From Miltoncostaea sp050249835 (GTDB lineage Bacteria; Actinomycetota; Thermoleophilia; Miltoncostaeales; Miltoncostaeaceae): a stretch of 64,000 bases of DNA. Shown here one piece after another: positions 50,224-58,830 of this stretch. Numbering within the stretch: position 1 is the first letter of the stretch; each line of letters begins with the position of its first letter. The DNA lies in assembly GCA_050249835.1 (NCBI GenBank), contig JBFWPT010000004.1:1-64000 (forward strand), read 5' to 3'. The translations under genes and the position numbers were made by a program. The notes beneath the pieces are model-generated. The model did not search any database and was not told the DNA's origin. It was given only the letters and a program-made list of their open reading frames with translations.

Positions 50224-52128
50224 ATGGCTCTCACGCAGAACGGGCCGGCCCCCGCCACGGGGGACCCGGCCGCGGCGGCCCCCGCCGCGCACCGACCCGC
50301 AGCGCCCGCCGGGCCGCCGGCCGCGCCGCGCCGTCCCGTGGGCCCGCCCCCCGGCGCCCCGGCCGCGGCGCCGTCGCGGCCGCCCGCGCGGCCGCCGGCG
50401 ACCGTCGCCGGGCCCCCGGCCGTGCGCGCCGGGGCCACGCGGATCCCCCGCGGGGAGCCGCTCGGCCAGGTGCTCGTCAAGATGGGCGCCCTCTCGCCGG
50501 CCGACCTGGAGGCCGCCGTCGCCCGCCAGAAGCTGGACGGCCGCAAGCTCGGCGAGATGCTGGTGGCCGAGGAGACGATCACCCGCGACCAGCTCGCCCG
50601 GGCGATGGCGGTACGCATGGGCGTGCCGTACTTCACCCTCGGCGACGGCGTCGACCCCGCGGTGGGGACCCTCATCGACGAGAAGAGCGCCCGCCGCTAC
50701 CAGGCGGTCCCGGTGCGGCTGCAGCCCGACGGCAGCCTGCTCGTGGCGATGGCCGACCCGTCGAACGTGTTCGCGATCGACGACCTGCGCATCCTCACGC
50801 GCCACGAGATCCGCCCGGCGCTGGCGAGCGCGGAGGAGATCCAGCAGCTCCTCGGCCAGACCTCGCGCCTGGACGCCGTGGTGGCCGACCTGGTGCAGGA
50901 GACCGAGGACGGGGAGGACGCCCCCGCCGCCGCGGCCGACATCGCCGACGCCTCCGACGACGCGCCGGTGGTGCGGCTGGTCAACTCGCTGATCGCCCGC
51001 GCCGTGGACGAGCGCGCCTCGGACATCCACTTCGAGCCGCAGGCGAAGGAGATGGTGGTGCGGTACCGCGTGGACGGCGTGCTGCGCACGGTCACGGCGG
51101 TGCCGTTCCGGCTCTCCAACGGCGTCGCGAGCCGCGTGAAGATCATGGCCGACCTCGACATCGCCGAGAAGCGGGTGCCCCAGGACGGCCGCGTGGGCCT
51201 GACGGTGGGCGGCCGCCCCCTGGACCTCCGCGTCGCGACGCTCCCGACGGTGTACGGCGAGAAGATCGTCATGCGCATCCTGGACAAGGGCAACGTGATG
51301 ATGCGCCTGTCCGAGCTGGGCTTCACGAAGGACGTGCTCGCCAAGTTCGAGGGCTGCTACCAGCGCCCGTACGGCGCCGTGCTGGTGACCGGCCCGACCG
51401 GATCCGGCAAGTCCACGAGCCTCTACGGGGCGCTCAACCAGCTCAACTCGACGGACAAGAACATCATCACCGTCGAGGACCCGGTGGAGTACCGCCTCGG
51501 CGGGGTGAACCAGGTGCAGGTGAACCCGAAGGCCGGGCTCACGTTCGCGGCCGGGCTGCGCTCCATCCTGCGGTGCGACCCCGACATCGTGATGATCGGC
51601 GAGGTCCGCGACCGCGAGACGGCCCAGATCGCGATCGAGTCGGCGCTCACCGGCCACATGGTGCTGGCCACCATCCACACCAACGACGCCGCGGGCGCCC
51701 TGACGCGCCTGAGCGAGATGGGGGTGGAGCCCTTCCTGTCGGCGAGCGCCGTGGCCGGGATCCTGGCCCAGCGGCTCGCCCGGCGGCTCTGCTCCCACTG
51801 CAAGGAGCAGTCGTCGGTACCCCTGGCGCAGCTGCGGGAGATGATGGACCTGGCGTCCCTGCCGGCGAACCTGCCCGACCCGGCGCCGGTGTTCCGGCCG
51901 AAGGGCTGCCCGCGCTGCCAGGACACCGGCTACCGCGGCCGGGTGGGCGTCTACGAGATGCTCGTCATGAGCGAGTCGCTGGAGCGCATGACCGTGGGCG
52001 GCGCGTCGTCGGAGGAGATCACGCGGCAGGCCCGCGCGGAGGGGATGCGGACCCTGCGCGAGGACGGCCTGCTGAAGGTGCTCTCCGGCCACACCAGCAT
52101 CGAGGAGATCGCCCGCGCCGTCGGGTGA
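50224..52128 (+). CDS. pilB: Type IV pilus assembly ATPase PilB (GspE family)
   Basis: A 634-residue secretion ATPase. The first 75 residues are Pro/Ala-rich, followed by the MshEN domain (LGQVLVKMGALSPADLEAAV). The ATPase core has Walker A GPTGSGKST near 390, the Asp box ITVEDPVEYRLGGVNQVQVN, Walker B IVMIGEVRDRETA and the His box VLATIHTNDA. A zinc tetracysteine (CSHCK near 522, CPRC near 560) is intact. The ATG at 50224 is preferred over a GTG nine codons upstream. It powers pilus extension and heads a pilB-pilT-pilC block. Confidence 0.93.
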   Translation: MALTQNGPAPATGDPAAAAPAAHRPAAPAGPPAAPRRPVGPPPGAPAAAPSRPPARPPATVAGPPAVRAGATRIPRGEPLGQVLVKMGALSPADLEAAVARQKLDGRKLGEMLVAEETITRDQLARAMAVRMGVPYFTLGDGVDPAVGTLIDEKSARRYQAVPVRLQPDGSLLVAMADPSNVFAIDDLRILTRHEIRPALASAEEIQQLLGQTSRLDAVVADLVQETEDGEDAPAAAADIADASDDAPVVRLVNSLIARAVDERASDIHFEPQAKEMVVRYRVDGVLRTVTAVPFRLSNGVASRVKIMADLDIAEKRVPQDGRVGLTVGGRPLDLRVATLPTVYGEKIVMRILDKGNVMMRLSELGFTKDVLAKFEGCYQRPYGAVLVTGPTGSGKSTSLYGALNQLNSTDKNIITVEDPVEYRLGGVNQVQVNPKAGLTFAAGLRSILRCDPDIVMIGEVRDRETAQIAIESALTGHMVLATIHTNDAAGALTRLSEMGVEPFLSASAVAGILAQRLARRLCSHCKEQSSVPLAQLREMMDLASLPANLPDPAPVFRPKGCPRCQDTGYRGRVGVYEMLVMSESLERMTVGGASSEEITRQARAEGMRTLREDGLLKVLSGHTSIEEIARAVG

Positions 52129-52239
52129 TCCGGGCCCCCGGCGCACCCTTCAGCCGGGGCGCCGGGCGGCCGATACATCCGGTGACCCCCGGGGCGCGAC
52201 GCCCCGGCGACCCTGCCCCCAGCACCACGGACGGTGACG

Positions 52240-53310
52240 ATGGCCGACTTCGCCGAGCTCATCACGAACGTGATCGCCAGCGGTGCGAGCGACCTGCACC
52301 TGTCCGTCGGCGCCCCGCCCGTGATGCGCCTCAACGGCGACCTGGTGCGCCTGGGCGACAAGCCGCTCACCTCGCAGGAGACGCGCGAGATGGTGTACGG
52401 CCTGCTCAACCAGGACCAGCGCCAGCGCCTGGAGACCGACCTCGAGCTCGACCTCTCGTACGCGGTCCCCGGGAAGATCCGCTTCCGCGTCAACGCCTAC
52501 TACCAGCGCGCCTCGCTGGGCGCCGCGTTCCGCGTGGTGCCGACGGGGCTGAAGTCGCTGGAGGAGCTGAGCCTGCCGGCGGCGCTGCGCGAGTGGGTGA
52601 CGAAGCCGCGCGGCCTGGTGCTCGTGACCGGTCCGACCGGCTCCGGCAAGTCCACGACGCTCGCCTCGCTCATCAACGAGATCAACGAGCGGCGCGCCTG
52701 CCACATCATGACGGTCGAGGACCCGATCGAGTTCCTGCACCGTCACAAGCGCTCGATGATCAACCAGCGCGAGGTGGGGGCGGACACCCACTCGTTCGCG
52801 AACGCGCTCCGCAGCGTCCTCCGCCAGGACCCGGACGTGATCCTCGTCGGCGAGATGCGCGACCTGGAGACGATGCAGATCGCCATCACCGCGGCCGAGA
52901 CCGGCCACCTGGTGTTCGCGACGCTCCACACCTCCGACGCGCCGCAGACGATCGACCGCGTCATCGACGTGTTCCCGCCGCACCAGCAGGAGCAGGTGCG
53001 CATCATGCTCGCCAACGGCCTGCAGGGCGTGTGCTGCCAGCAGCTCATCCCGACGATCTCGGGGAGCCGGGTGGTGGCCTGCGAGGTGCTGATGCCGACG
53101 CCGGCCGTCCGGAACCTCATCCGGGAGGGCAAGACCCACCAGATCTACTCCGTGATGCAGACCGGTTCGTCGCACGGCATGCAGACGATGGATGCGACCC
53201 TCGCGAACCTGGTGCGCCAGGGCGTCATCTCGATGGACGCCGCCCTGGAGCGCGCGGGCCACCCGGACGAGCTGAAGCGCCTGCTCGGCCTCGTGAAGGC
53301 CGCCGCATGA
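52240..53310 (+). CDS. pilT: Type IV pilus retraction ATPase PilT
   Basis: A 356-residue hexameric ATPase. The N-terminus carries GASDLHLSVGAPPVMRLNG; Walker A GPTGSGKST is near 131. The Asp box is MTVEDPIEFLH, Walker B VILVGEMRDLET and the His box VFATLHTSDA. The PilT hallmark AVRNLIREGK (AIRNLIRE in most) is present, so retraction, not extension, is expected. The ATG at 52240 or a GTG two codons earlier may be the start. It overlaps pilC by 3 bp. Confidence 0.94.
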   Translation: MADFAELITNVIASGASDLHLSVGAPPVMRLNGDLVRLGDKPLTSQETREMVYGLLNQDQRQRLETDLELDLSYAVPGKIRFRVNAYYQRASLGAAFRVVPTGLKSLEELSLPAALREWVTKPRGLVLVTGPTGSGKSTTLASLINEINERRACHIMTVEDPIEFLHRHKRSMINQREVGADTHSFANALRSVLRQDPDVILVGEMRDLETMQIAITAAETGHLVFATLHTSDAPQTIDRVIDVFPPHQQEQVRIMLANGLQGVCCQQLIPTISGSRVVACEVLMPTPAVRNLIREGKTHQIYSVMQTGSSHGMQTMDATLANLVRQGVISMDAALERAGHPDELKRLLGLVKAAA

Positions 53311-54524
53311 GCGCCACCTACGTCTACAAGGCCCTCGACCGGGCGGGCACGTCCATGACGGGCGAGGTGACCGGCGACTCGAAGGCCGCCGTCGCCGCCC
53401 AGCTCCGCATGCGCGGCCTGACCGTGGTGGACGTCGACCAGAAGTCGACGACGCCGACGGTGGACGAGATCCTCGACCGCTACCGCGGCCTCAAGTCGCG
53501 GCACGTGACCGTCATGGCCCGGCAGCTCGCCACCATGATCTCCAGCGGCCTCTCGCTCCTGCGCGCGCTGTACGTGCTGGAGGAGCAGACCGAGGCGCCG
53601 AAGCTGAAGAACGCGATCGTCGCCGTGCGCCAGGACGTCGAGGCCGGCCTCGCGCTGTCGCAGGCGATGGCGAAGCACCCGAAGGTGTTCTCCGACCTCT
53701 TCGTCGCGATGGTCCGCGCCGGGGAGACGGGCGGCAACCTGGAGGAGGTGCTGGAGCGCGTCGCGGTCCAGCTGGAGAAGGACGACCACCTGAAGCGGAC
53801 CGTCCGCTCGGCGATGGTCTACCCGATCCTGATCGGCGTGTTCGCCGTCGCCGTCCTCATCGGGATGGTGCTCTTCATCATCCCGATCTTCGCCGACATG
53901 TTCACCGACCTCGGCGGCGAGCTCCCCGCGCTGACCCAGTTCATGATCAACCTGTCGGACGCGATGAGGTCCTACTGGTACCTCATGTTCATCATCCCCA
54001 TCGTGACGGTGGTCGCCTTCCGGAAGTGGAAGTCGACCGACCGCGGCGGGCTGATGTGGGACACCCTGAAGCTGCGCTTCCCGATGCGGATCGGCGACAT
54101 CGTCCGCAAGATCGCGGTCGCCCGCTTCTCCCGGACCCTCGGCACCCTGACCGCCTCCGGCGTCCCGATCCTGCAGGCCCTCGACATCACCGCCCGCACC
54201 GCCGGCAACCGGGTCATCTCCGACCCGATGGCCGAGGTCGCGGAGCGGGTGCGGGAGGGGCAGCCCCTGGCGACCCCGCTCGCGCGCACCGGCGTGTTCC
54301 CCGTGATGGTCACCCAGATGCTGTCGGTGGGCGAGGAGACCGGCGCCGTGGACCGCATGCTCCACAAGCTGGCCGACTTCTACGACGACGAGGTGGCGAC
54401 GATGCTGAAGTCGCTGACCTCGATCATCGAGCCCCTCATGATGATCGCCGTGGGCGTCATCGTCGGCATCGTCGTCATCTCGATGTACATGCCGATGTTC
54501 AAGATCTTCGAGCTGGTCCAGTAG
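53307..54524 (+). CDS. pilC: Type IV pilus inner-membrane platform protein PilC
   Basis: A 405-residue protein with two GspF/T2SSF repeats (about 70-195 and 275-400), each ending in hydrophobic segments: VMARQLATMISSGLSLLRAL in the first, ARFSRTLGTLTASGVPILQA in the second. The glycine motifs MVRAGETGGNLEEVL and LSVGEETGAVDRML are typical. The start overlaps pilT (ATGA). No pilin, prepilin peptidase or PilMNO genes follow in the window. The next gene is convergent. Confidence 0.94.
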   Translation: MSATYVYKALDRAGTSMTGEVTGDSKAAVAAQLRMRGLTVVDVDQKSTTPTVDEILDRYRGLKSRHVTVMARQLATMISSGLSLLRALYVLEEQTEAPKLKNAIVAVRQDVEAGLALSQAMAKHPKVFSDLFVAMVRAGETGGNLEEVLERVAVQLEKDDHLKRTVRSAMVYPILIGVFAVAVLIGMVLFIIPIFADMFTDLGGELPALTQFMINLSDAMRSYWYLMFIIPIVTVVAFRKWKSTDRGGLMWDTLKLRFPMRIGDIVRKIAVARFSRTLGTLTASGVPILQALDITARTAGNRVISDPMAEVAERVREGQPLATPLARTGVFPVMVTQMLSVGEETGAVDRMLHKLADFYDDEVATMLKSLTSIIEPLMMIAVGVIVGIVVISMYMPMFKIFELVQ

Positions 54525-54548
54525 CGCACCACGGGCCGGGGCGGGCGC

Positions 54549-55034
54549 TCAGCCGACCGCCTCGGCGACGCGGTTGCGGCCGCGGTAGAGGCGGCTCATG
54601 ACGGTTCCCTGGGGCAGCTTGAGGGCCTTGGCGGCCTCGTCGTAGGAGAGTCCGACGACGTCGACCGCGACCACGACGTCGCGGTAGTCGGGCGGCAGCG
54701 CCGCGACGGCGGCGTACACCTCGCGGGCGGCGAGCACCGCCTCCGGGTCGGCGTCGGTGCGCACGGCGGCGGGCTCGGTGTGCTCCGGCAGCGGGGTCGT
54801 GGCCGGGCGGCGGGAGCGGGTGCGGCGGTCGCTGAGGAACGTGTTGCGCAGCGCGCGCAGCAGGTAGCCCAGGTCGTCCTCGTTGCGCAGCATCCGCGGA
54901 CGGGCGAGCACCCGGGCGTAGGTGTCCTGCACGAGGTCCTCGGCGTCCTCCCGCGATCCGCACAGCGCCCACGCGGCGCGGAAGAGGCGGTCGAGGTGGT
55001 CCCCGAGACCTCGCTGATCGAGCTGGCGCTCCAC
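54549..55034 (-). CDS. ECF-family RNA polymerase sigma factor
   Basis: A 161-residue sigma factor with region 2 (LFRAAWALCGSREDAEDLVQ, DLGYLLRALRNTFLSDRRTR) and region 4 (LPPDYRDVVVAVDVVGLSYD, GTVMSRLYRGRNRVAEAV). The GTG at 55034 with GAGG close upstream is a reasoned start; the frame stays open to 55187. It is divergent from a membrane-bound anti-sigma gene. Two identical-pattern promoters downstream suggest what it reads. Convergent with pilC, 24 bp apart. Confidence 0.9.
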   Translation of the reverse strand: MERQLDQRGLGDHLDRLFRAAWALCGSREDAEDLVQDTYARVLARPRMLRNEDDLGYLLRALRNTFLSDRRTRSRRPATTPLPEHTEPAAVRTDADPEAVLAAREVYAAVAALPPDYRDVVVAVDVVGLSYDEAAKALKLPQGTVMSRLYRGRNRVAEAVG

Positions 55035-55094
55035 GGGGCCTCGTGTGTCGTGCGGGCGCCGGGGGCGCTCCGCATCCCCCGGTCGTGAACCGCC

Positions 55095-55120
55095 GGGAAT
55101 AATAACCCGGGGGCGGCGTC
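55095..55120 (+). promoter_or_regulatory. ECF-type promoter of the anti-sigma gene
   Basis: GGGAATA at 55095-55101, then 15 bp, then CGTC at 55117-55120. The leader to the ATG would be about 43 nt. The same pattern recurs at 55980-56005. The GGAAT/CGTC pair fits the general look of ECF promoters. Confidence 0.65.
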
Positions 55121-55169
55121 GACCATCATGGTGAGACCTGCGTCCGCGGTACGAGAGGGGAGGGGGCCG

Positions 55170-55973
55170 ATGGCGGAGGGCCGGCACGACGATCCCGGTC
55201 CGGGCGTGAGTCCGGAGGAGATCGCCGCGCTCGTGGACGGCGCGCTCCCGCCCGCCCGGACGGCCGAGATCGAGGCGCTCGCGGCGCAGTCGCCGCCGGT
55301 GGCCGCCGCCATCGCGGCCCAGCGCCGCGGGGCGGCCGTCCTGCGCGCGGCCGCCGCCGAGGCCGCCTTCGACGGCGCCCCCGCGGCCCTCCGTGCCCGG
55401 GTGGAGGAGCAGCGCCGGCCCGCGCCCGCGCCGCGCCGCCGCCGCGCCGCGGGGTGGTGGGCGGCCACCGCCGCGCTCGCGGCCGCCGTCGTCGTCCTGG
55501 CCGTCCTGTTCGTGCCGGCCGGGGGCGGCGGCCCGACCGTCGCCCAGGCGGCGGAGCTCGCCGCCCGGCCCTCCCAGGCCCCCGGCCCGCCGGTCGATCC
55601 GGCGACGCCGGCCCTCCTGGACGCGTCGGTCGAGGGCGTGGCGTTCCCCGCCTGGGAGGAGGACTTCGGCTGGCGCTCGGCGGGCCGTCGCGGCGACGAC
55701 CTGGACGGCCGGGACACCACCACGGTGTTCTACGACAAGGAGGGGGCGACGGTCGCGTACTCGATCGTCCCCGGTGACGCGCTCCCCGACCCGGCCGAGG
55801 CCCGTGCCGTGACGCGCGACGGGGTGCCGCTGCTCGTCTTCCCGAGCGGCGACCGCCTCGCCGTCACATGGCTGCGCGACGGGCGCACGTGCGTGCTCTC
55901 CGGCGCCGGCGTGGACGAGGACACCCTCACGAAGCTGGCGGTGTGGAAGGGCGGTGGCGCCGTCACCTTCTGA
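55170..55973 (+). CDS. Membrane anti-sigma factor
   Basis: A 267-residue protein. The ATG at 55170 has GGAGG 6 nt upstream. The cytoplasmic N-terminus (VSPEEIAALVDGALPPART, about 10-70) resembles the sigma-binding helices of anti-sigma factors but lacks the HxxxCxxC zinc motif. One membrane helix (about 94-115) leads to an external domain of 150 residues (FPAWEEDFGWRSAGRRGDDL, TTVFYDKEGATVAYSIV). It likely holds the divergently encoded sigma factor at the membrane until an envelope signal arrives. The signal is unknown. Confidence 0.82.
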   Translation: MAEGRHDDPGPGVSPEEIAALVDGALPPARTAEIEALAAQSPPVAAAIAAQRRGAAVLRAAAAEAAFDGAPAALRARVEEQRRPAPAPRRRRAAGWWAATAALAAAVVVLAVLFVPAGGGGPTVAQAAELAARPSQAPGPPVDPATPALLDASVEGVAFPAWEEDFGWRSAGRRGDDLDGRDTTTVFYDKEGATVAYSIVPGDALPDPAEARAVTRDGVPLLVFPSGDRLAVTWLRDGRTCVLSGAGVDEDTLTKLAVWKGGGAVTF

Positions 55974-55979
55974 GGGCGC

Positions 55980-56005
55980 GGGAATAGTCCGGGCGATCCG
56001 GCGTC
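55980..56005 (+). promoter_or_regulatory. ECF-type promoter of the RTX-protein gene
   Basis: GGGAATA at 55980-55986, 15 bp, then CGTC at 56002-56005. This is the same sequence and spacing as the promoter at 55095-55120. The leader to the ATG at 56050 would be about 38 nt. Confidence 0.65.
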
Positions 56006-56049
56006 TTCATGGGCGAGGCAGCATCCGTCCCCATGAAGGAGAGAGCACC

Positions 56050-56982
56050 ATGAGCCGTCACCTCATCCGCCGCAGCGCAGTGATCGCCGCCTGCGGCGTC
56101 GCCGCCGCCGCCGCCGTCCCGGCGAGCGCGGCCCTGACCGACTTCCCCGGCGCGCGTGGCCCGCTGGTCCTGATCGGCGCCGACGATGACACCACCACCG
56201 ACACCACCCTGCAGCCTCCCGGCGTCGCCGCGGACCAGACCCTCCGCAAGGGCGACCAGCTGGTCTCCGGGAGCGGGAACGACGTCCTCATCGGCCGCCT
56301 CGGCCCGGACACGCTCGTCGGCAACGCCGGCGACGACGTCCTGGTGGGCGGGCTGGAGCGCGGCAGCGACGCCGTCGCCTTCCCGAACTTCGACATCGCA
56401 TTCGGTGGAGAGGGCAACGACGCCTTCGTCTGGGCGCCGGGAGACGGCAGCGACGCCTTCGTCGGCGGCGAGCCGCCGAGGTACACGACCGTCAAGGTCA
56501 CCCGCACGGTCCGCGTCGGTGACCGGCGGGTGAAGGTCACCCGCCAGGTGAAGCGGCTCTCCAAGCCCGACGACGACGTCCTCGTGATCGGCACCGCCGC
56601 CGTGCTCGCGGGTGACAACAGCCAGCCGGAGCTGTTCCCCACCGGGTTCGGCCGGCTGCCGAGGGTGAACGTGTCGGGCGCGAACGCCCCCGCCACCATC
56701 GGCACCGCCCCCGCCCAGCCGTTCATCAAGGGCTTCTGCGAGGTGCTCCCCGCGCCTGCCGGGCTCGGCTACCAGTTCCTCGTCCGCTTCTTCGGGCAGG
56801 CGAACCGGGCCCAGGCCGTCACGATCCGGGTGAAGGACGTCGAGCGGGTGCTGTGCCGCACCGACGGCGCCGACACCATCACCGAGACGTTCCTCGGCGC
56901 CTGGGGCGCCGGCCCCGCCGTCGTGCGCAGCACGAACTGGACCGCCCCGCAGAACAGCAAGCTCGGCGCGCTCGACCAGTAG
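56050..56982 (+). CDS. Secreted RTX-type calcium-binding protein
   Basis: A 310-residue exported protein. AAGGAGAGAG precedes the ATG. A signal peptide (about 1-28, ending ASA) is followed by RTX-like repeats between about 71 and 125 (SGSGNDVLIG, GNAGDDVLVGG, GGEGNDAFVW) that would bind calcium. A basic segment (TVKVTRTVRVGDRRVKVTRQ) and a C-terminal domain with two Cys (FCEVLPAP, VLCRTDG) follow. It is the likely target of the adjacent ECF sigma factor. Its role at the cell surface is unknown. Confidence 0.82.
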   Translation: MSRHLIRRSAVIAACGVAAAAAVPASAALTDFPGARGPLVLIGADDDTTTDTTLQPPGVAADQTLRKGDQLVSGSGNDVLIGRLGPDTLVGNAGDDVLVGGLERGSDAVAFPNFDIAFGGEGNDAFVWAPGDGSDAFVGGEPPRYTTVKVTRTVRVGDRRVKVTRQVKRLSKPDDDVLVIGTAAVLAGDNSQPELFPTGFGRLPRVNVSGANAPATIGTAPAQPFIKGFCEVLPAPAGLGYQFLVRFFGQANRAQAVTIRVKDVERVLCRTDGADTITETFLGAWGAGPAVVRSTNWTAPQNSKLGALDQ

Positions 56983-56993
56983 CGGTACCCGCG

Positions 56994-57029
56994 GGCGCCC
57001 GGGCACGGCACGATCCGTGCCCGGGCGCC
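56994..57029. terminator. 15-bp GC-rich hairpin between convergent genes
   Basis: GGCGCCCGGGCACGG at 56994-57008 and its exact reverse complement at 57015-57029 with a 6-nt loop. It starts 12 bp after the RTX-protein stop and lies 21 bp before the stop of the convergent gene. It has no T-tract, but stem strength and position fit a bidirectional terminator. Confidence 0.6.
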
Positions 57030-57049
57030 GGCGCCCGGCCCGGCCGCGG

Positions 57050-57442
57050 CTAGGGCGCCAGGTAGGCCGCGATCACCCCGGCCTCGTCCCGGAGACGGCC
57101 CGCCGCCGCGGCCTGGTCACGGGCGTCGTAGCGGTCGGCCTCGGCGAGGCGCTCGTCGACCTCCGCCCGCAGCAGCGCGAGGACCTCGTCGAGGGACAGG
57201 ACCCGGCGGCGCGCCTCGGCCGCACCGAGCCCCTCCCTGGCGCCCGCGACGTGCGGGCTCGATTCCTCGATCGGCGCGGCGGCCGCCTCGACGGCCTCGG
57301 CGTTGTCGATGGCGGCGAGGGCCGACCGCAGCGCCGACACGGCCTCGGGCCGGCGCGCCTTCATGGCGGCGGTGAGGTCGGCACGGAGACGCGTCCGGAG
57401 GGTGTCGACGTCTCGTGGTGGGGGAGGGGGACCTGGGTGCAT
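57050..57442 (-). CDS. YqeY/GatB-tail-like protein
   Basis: A 130-residue helical protein resembling the YqeY family, which is similar to the C-terminal tail of GatB: LRADLTAAMKARRPEAVSAL matches its N-terminal helix and the later EVDERLAEADRYDARDQAAA, then LRDEAGVIAAYLA, its second helical bundle. It may bind tRNA, but the function of free YqeY proteins is unknown. The start is ATG at 57442 with no clear ribosome site. It is divergent from the DUF4143 ATPase. Confidence 0.75.
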   Translation of the reverse strand: MHPGPPPPPRDVDTLRTRLRADLTAAMKARRPEAVSALRSALAAIDNAEAVEAAAAPIEESSPHVAGAREGLGAAEARRRVLSLDEVLALLRAEVDERLAEADRYDARDQAAAAGRLRDEAGVIAAYLAP

Positions 57443-57475
57443 GGGCGCCGTCGTCGTGTCGGGCACGCGAGGATA

Positions 57476-57537
57476 GCGTCGCAGTTGGAAACCAGCGAGC
57501 GTCGGAGTTAGAAAGAAAAATACGTCGCAGTTGGAAA
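57476..57537 (+). repeat. Three 16-bp direct repeats with exact 23-bp period
   Basis: GCGTCGCAGTTGGAAA (57476-57491), GCGTCGGAGTTAGAAA (57499-57514) and ACGTCGCAGTTGGAAA (57522-57537). Starts are exactly 23 bp apart, slightly over two helical turns. The array ends 20 bp before the ATG of the AAA/DUF4143 gene and is richer in A than its surroundings. It is probably an operator array for an unknown regulator, perhaps the ATPase itself. Confidence 0.7.
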
Positions 57538-57557
57538 ACTCGTGATACGGTCGCGAC

Positions 57558-58823
57558 ATGCCGTACCGGCGACGCATCGTCGATGACGAGCTCGACGAGC
57601 TCCTTCCGGCCCTACCGGCGCTCGCGCTCGAAGGTCCGAAGGGCGTCGGCAAGAGCGCGACCGCCGAGCGGCGGTCGGCGACGGTCCACCAGTTGTCGCA
57701 TCCGGAGGAGCTCACGCTCGCGGAGGCCGATCCCTCCCGGGTGCTGGAGGGCCGGCCGCCGGTGTTCATCGATGAGTTCCAGCGACTGCCCGGTACCTGG
57801 GACCGGGTGCGGCACGCCGTCGATTCGGGGGCTCCCCCCGGCTCCTTCCTGCTGGCCGGCTCCGCGGCGACACCGGAGGAGCGCCATTCGGGCGCCGGGA
57901 GGATCCCGATCCTGAGGATGCGCCCGCTGAGTCTCGCCGAGCGGGACCTCGGCACCCCCACGGTGCCCCTGGGCGCGCTCCTCACCGGAGACAGGCCGGA
58001 GCTCACCGGCCGCACCGACGTCACCCTGCATGACTACGCCGATGAGATCGTGGGCTCGGGCTTCCCGGGGATGAGGGACTATCGCGGCCGCGCGCTGCGG
58101 ACGCAGATCGACGGGTACCTCGCTCGTGTCGTCGATCGTGAGATCACGGACGAGACCGGAATCCCGGTTCGTCGCCCGGAGGCCCTCCGCGCGCTCATGA
58201 CCGCCTATGCGGCGGCGACGGCGACCACCATGAGCTGGGAGAAGGTGCGGGCTGCTACGGCTGCCGGCGATCAGCTCTCGGCCCCTACGGCACGCAACTA
58301 CCGGGAGGCACTCGCGCGCCTCTGGATCATCGATCCGATGCCGGCGTGGCTGCCGACCATGTCCCACATACGGCGCAACACCGGATCCGTACGCCACCAC
58401 ATGGCCGATCCCGGGCTGGCGGCGCGCCTCCTGGGCGCCGATTCCGGGTCACTTCTCGACGGGCGGCCGAGCGGGCCTCCGGTACCCCGCGACGGCTCCC
58501 TTCTCGGCGACCTCTTCGAGTCCCTGGTCGCCCTCTCGGTCAGGGTCTACGCCCAGCAGAACGAAGCGCAGGTCTTCCACTTCCGGACGGCAGCGGGTGA
58601 TCGGGAGGTCGACCTCATCGTGGAGCAGGCGGATCGCTCGTTCGTCGCGATCGAGGTGAAGCTGACGGCCACCCCGGACGATCACGATGTGCGGCACCTC
58701 CGGTGGCTCGCCGGCAGGATGGGCGACCGGCTGCGCGACGCGATCCTCGTGACGACGGGCCGGGACGCCTATCGCCGCCGCGACGGCATCGGCGTCGTGC
58801 CGGCGGCCCTGCTCGGGCCCTGA
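57558..58823 (+). CDS. AAA ATPase with DUF4143 domain
   Basis: A 421-residue protein of the AAA_14/DUF4143 type. Walker A is GPKGVGKS at 26-33, Walker B PVFIDEFQRLPG near 70, and FLLAGSA the sensor. The MRPLSLAERDLG stretch, YLARVVDREITDE and LFESLVALSVRVYA are family hallmarks. The C-terminal part (DREVDLIVEQADRSFVAIEVK, the D...ExK pattern) is nuclease-like. Such proteins are widespread in archaea and actinomycetes, often as single mobile-looking genes of unknown function. Preceded by the 23-bp repeats. Confidence 0.88.
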   Translation: MPYRRRIVDDELDELLPALPALALEGPKGVGKSATAERRSATVHQLSHPEELTLAEADPSRVLEGRPPVFIDEFQRLPGTWDRVRHAVDSGAPPGSFLLAGSAATPEERHSGAGRIPILRMRPLSLAERDLGTPTVPLGALLTGDRPELTGRTDVTLHDYADEIVGSGFPGMRDYRGRALRTQIDGYLARVVDREITDETGIPVRRPEALRALMTAYAAATATTMSWEKVRAATAAGDQLSAPTARNYREALARLWIIDPMPAWLPTMSHIRRNTGSVRHHMADPGLAARLLGADSGSLLDGRPSGPPVPRDGSLLGDLFESLVALSVRVYAQQNEAQVFHFRTAAGDREVDLIVEQADRSFVAIEVKLTATPDDHDVRHLRWLAGRMGDRLRDAILVTTGRDAYRRRDGIGVVPAALLGP

Positions 58824-58830
58824 CGGCCGC

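Noticed and set aside
50224..53310. PilB/PilT as conjugation ATPases of the mobile element
   Set aside because: Motifs are PilB- and PilT-specific (MshEN domain, AVRNLIRE), they sit far from the element in a housekeeping run, and PilC follows.
57476..57537. Possible small CRISPR array
   Set aside because: Only three copies, 7-bp spacers, imperfect repeats, no cas genes. An operator array is more likely.
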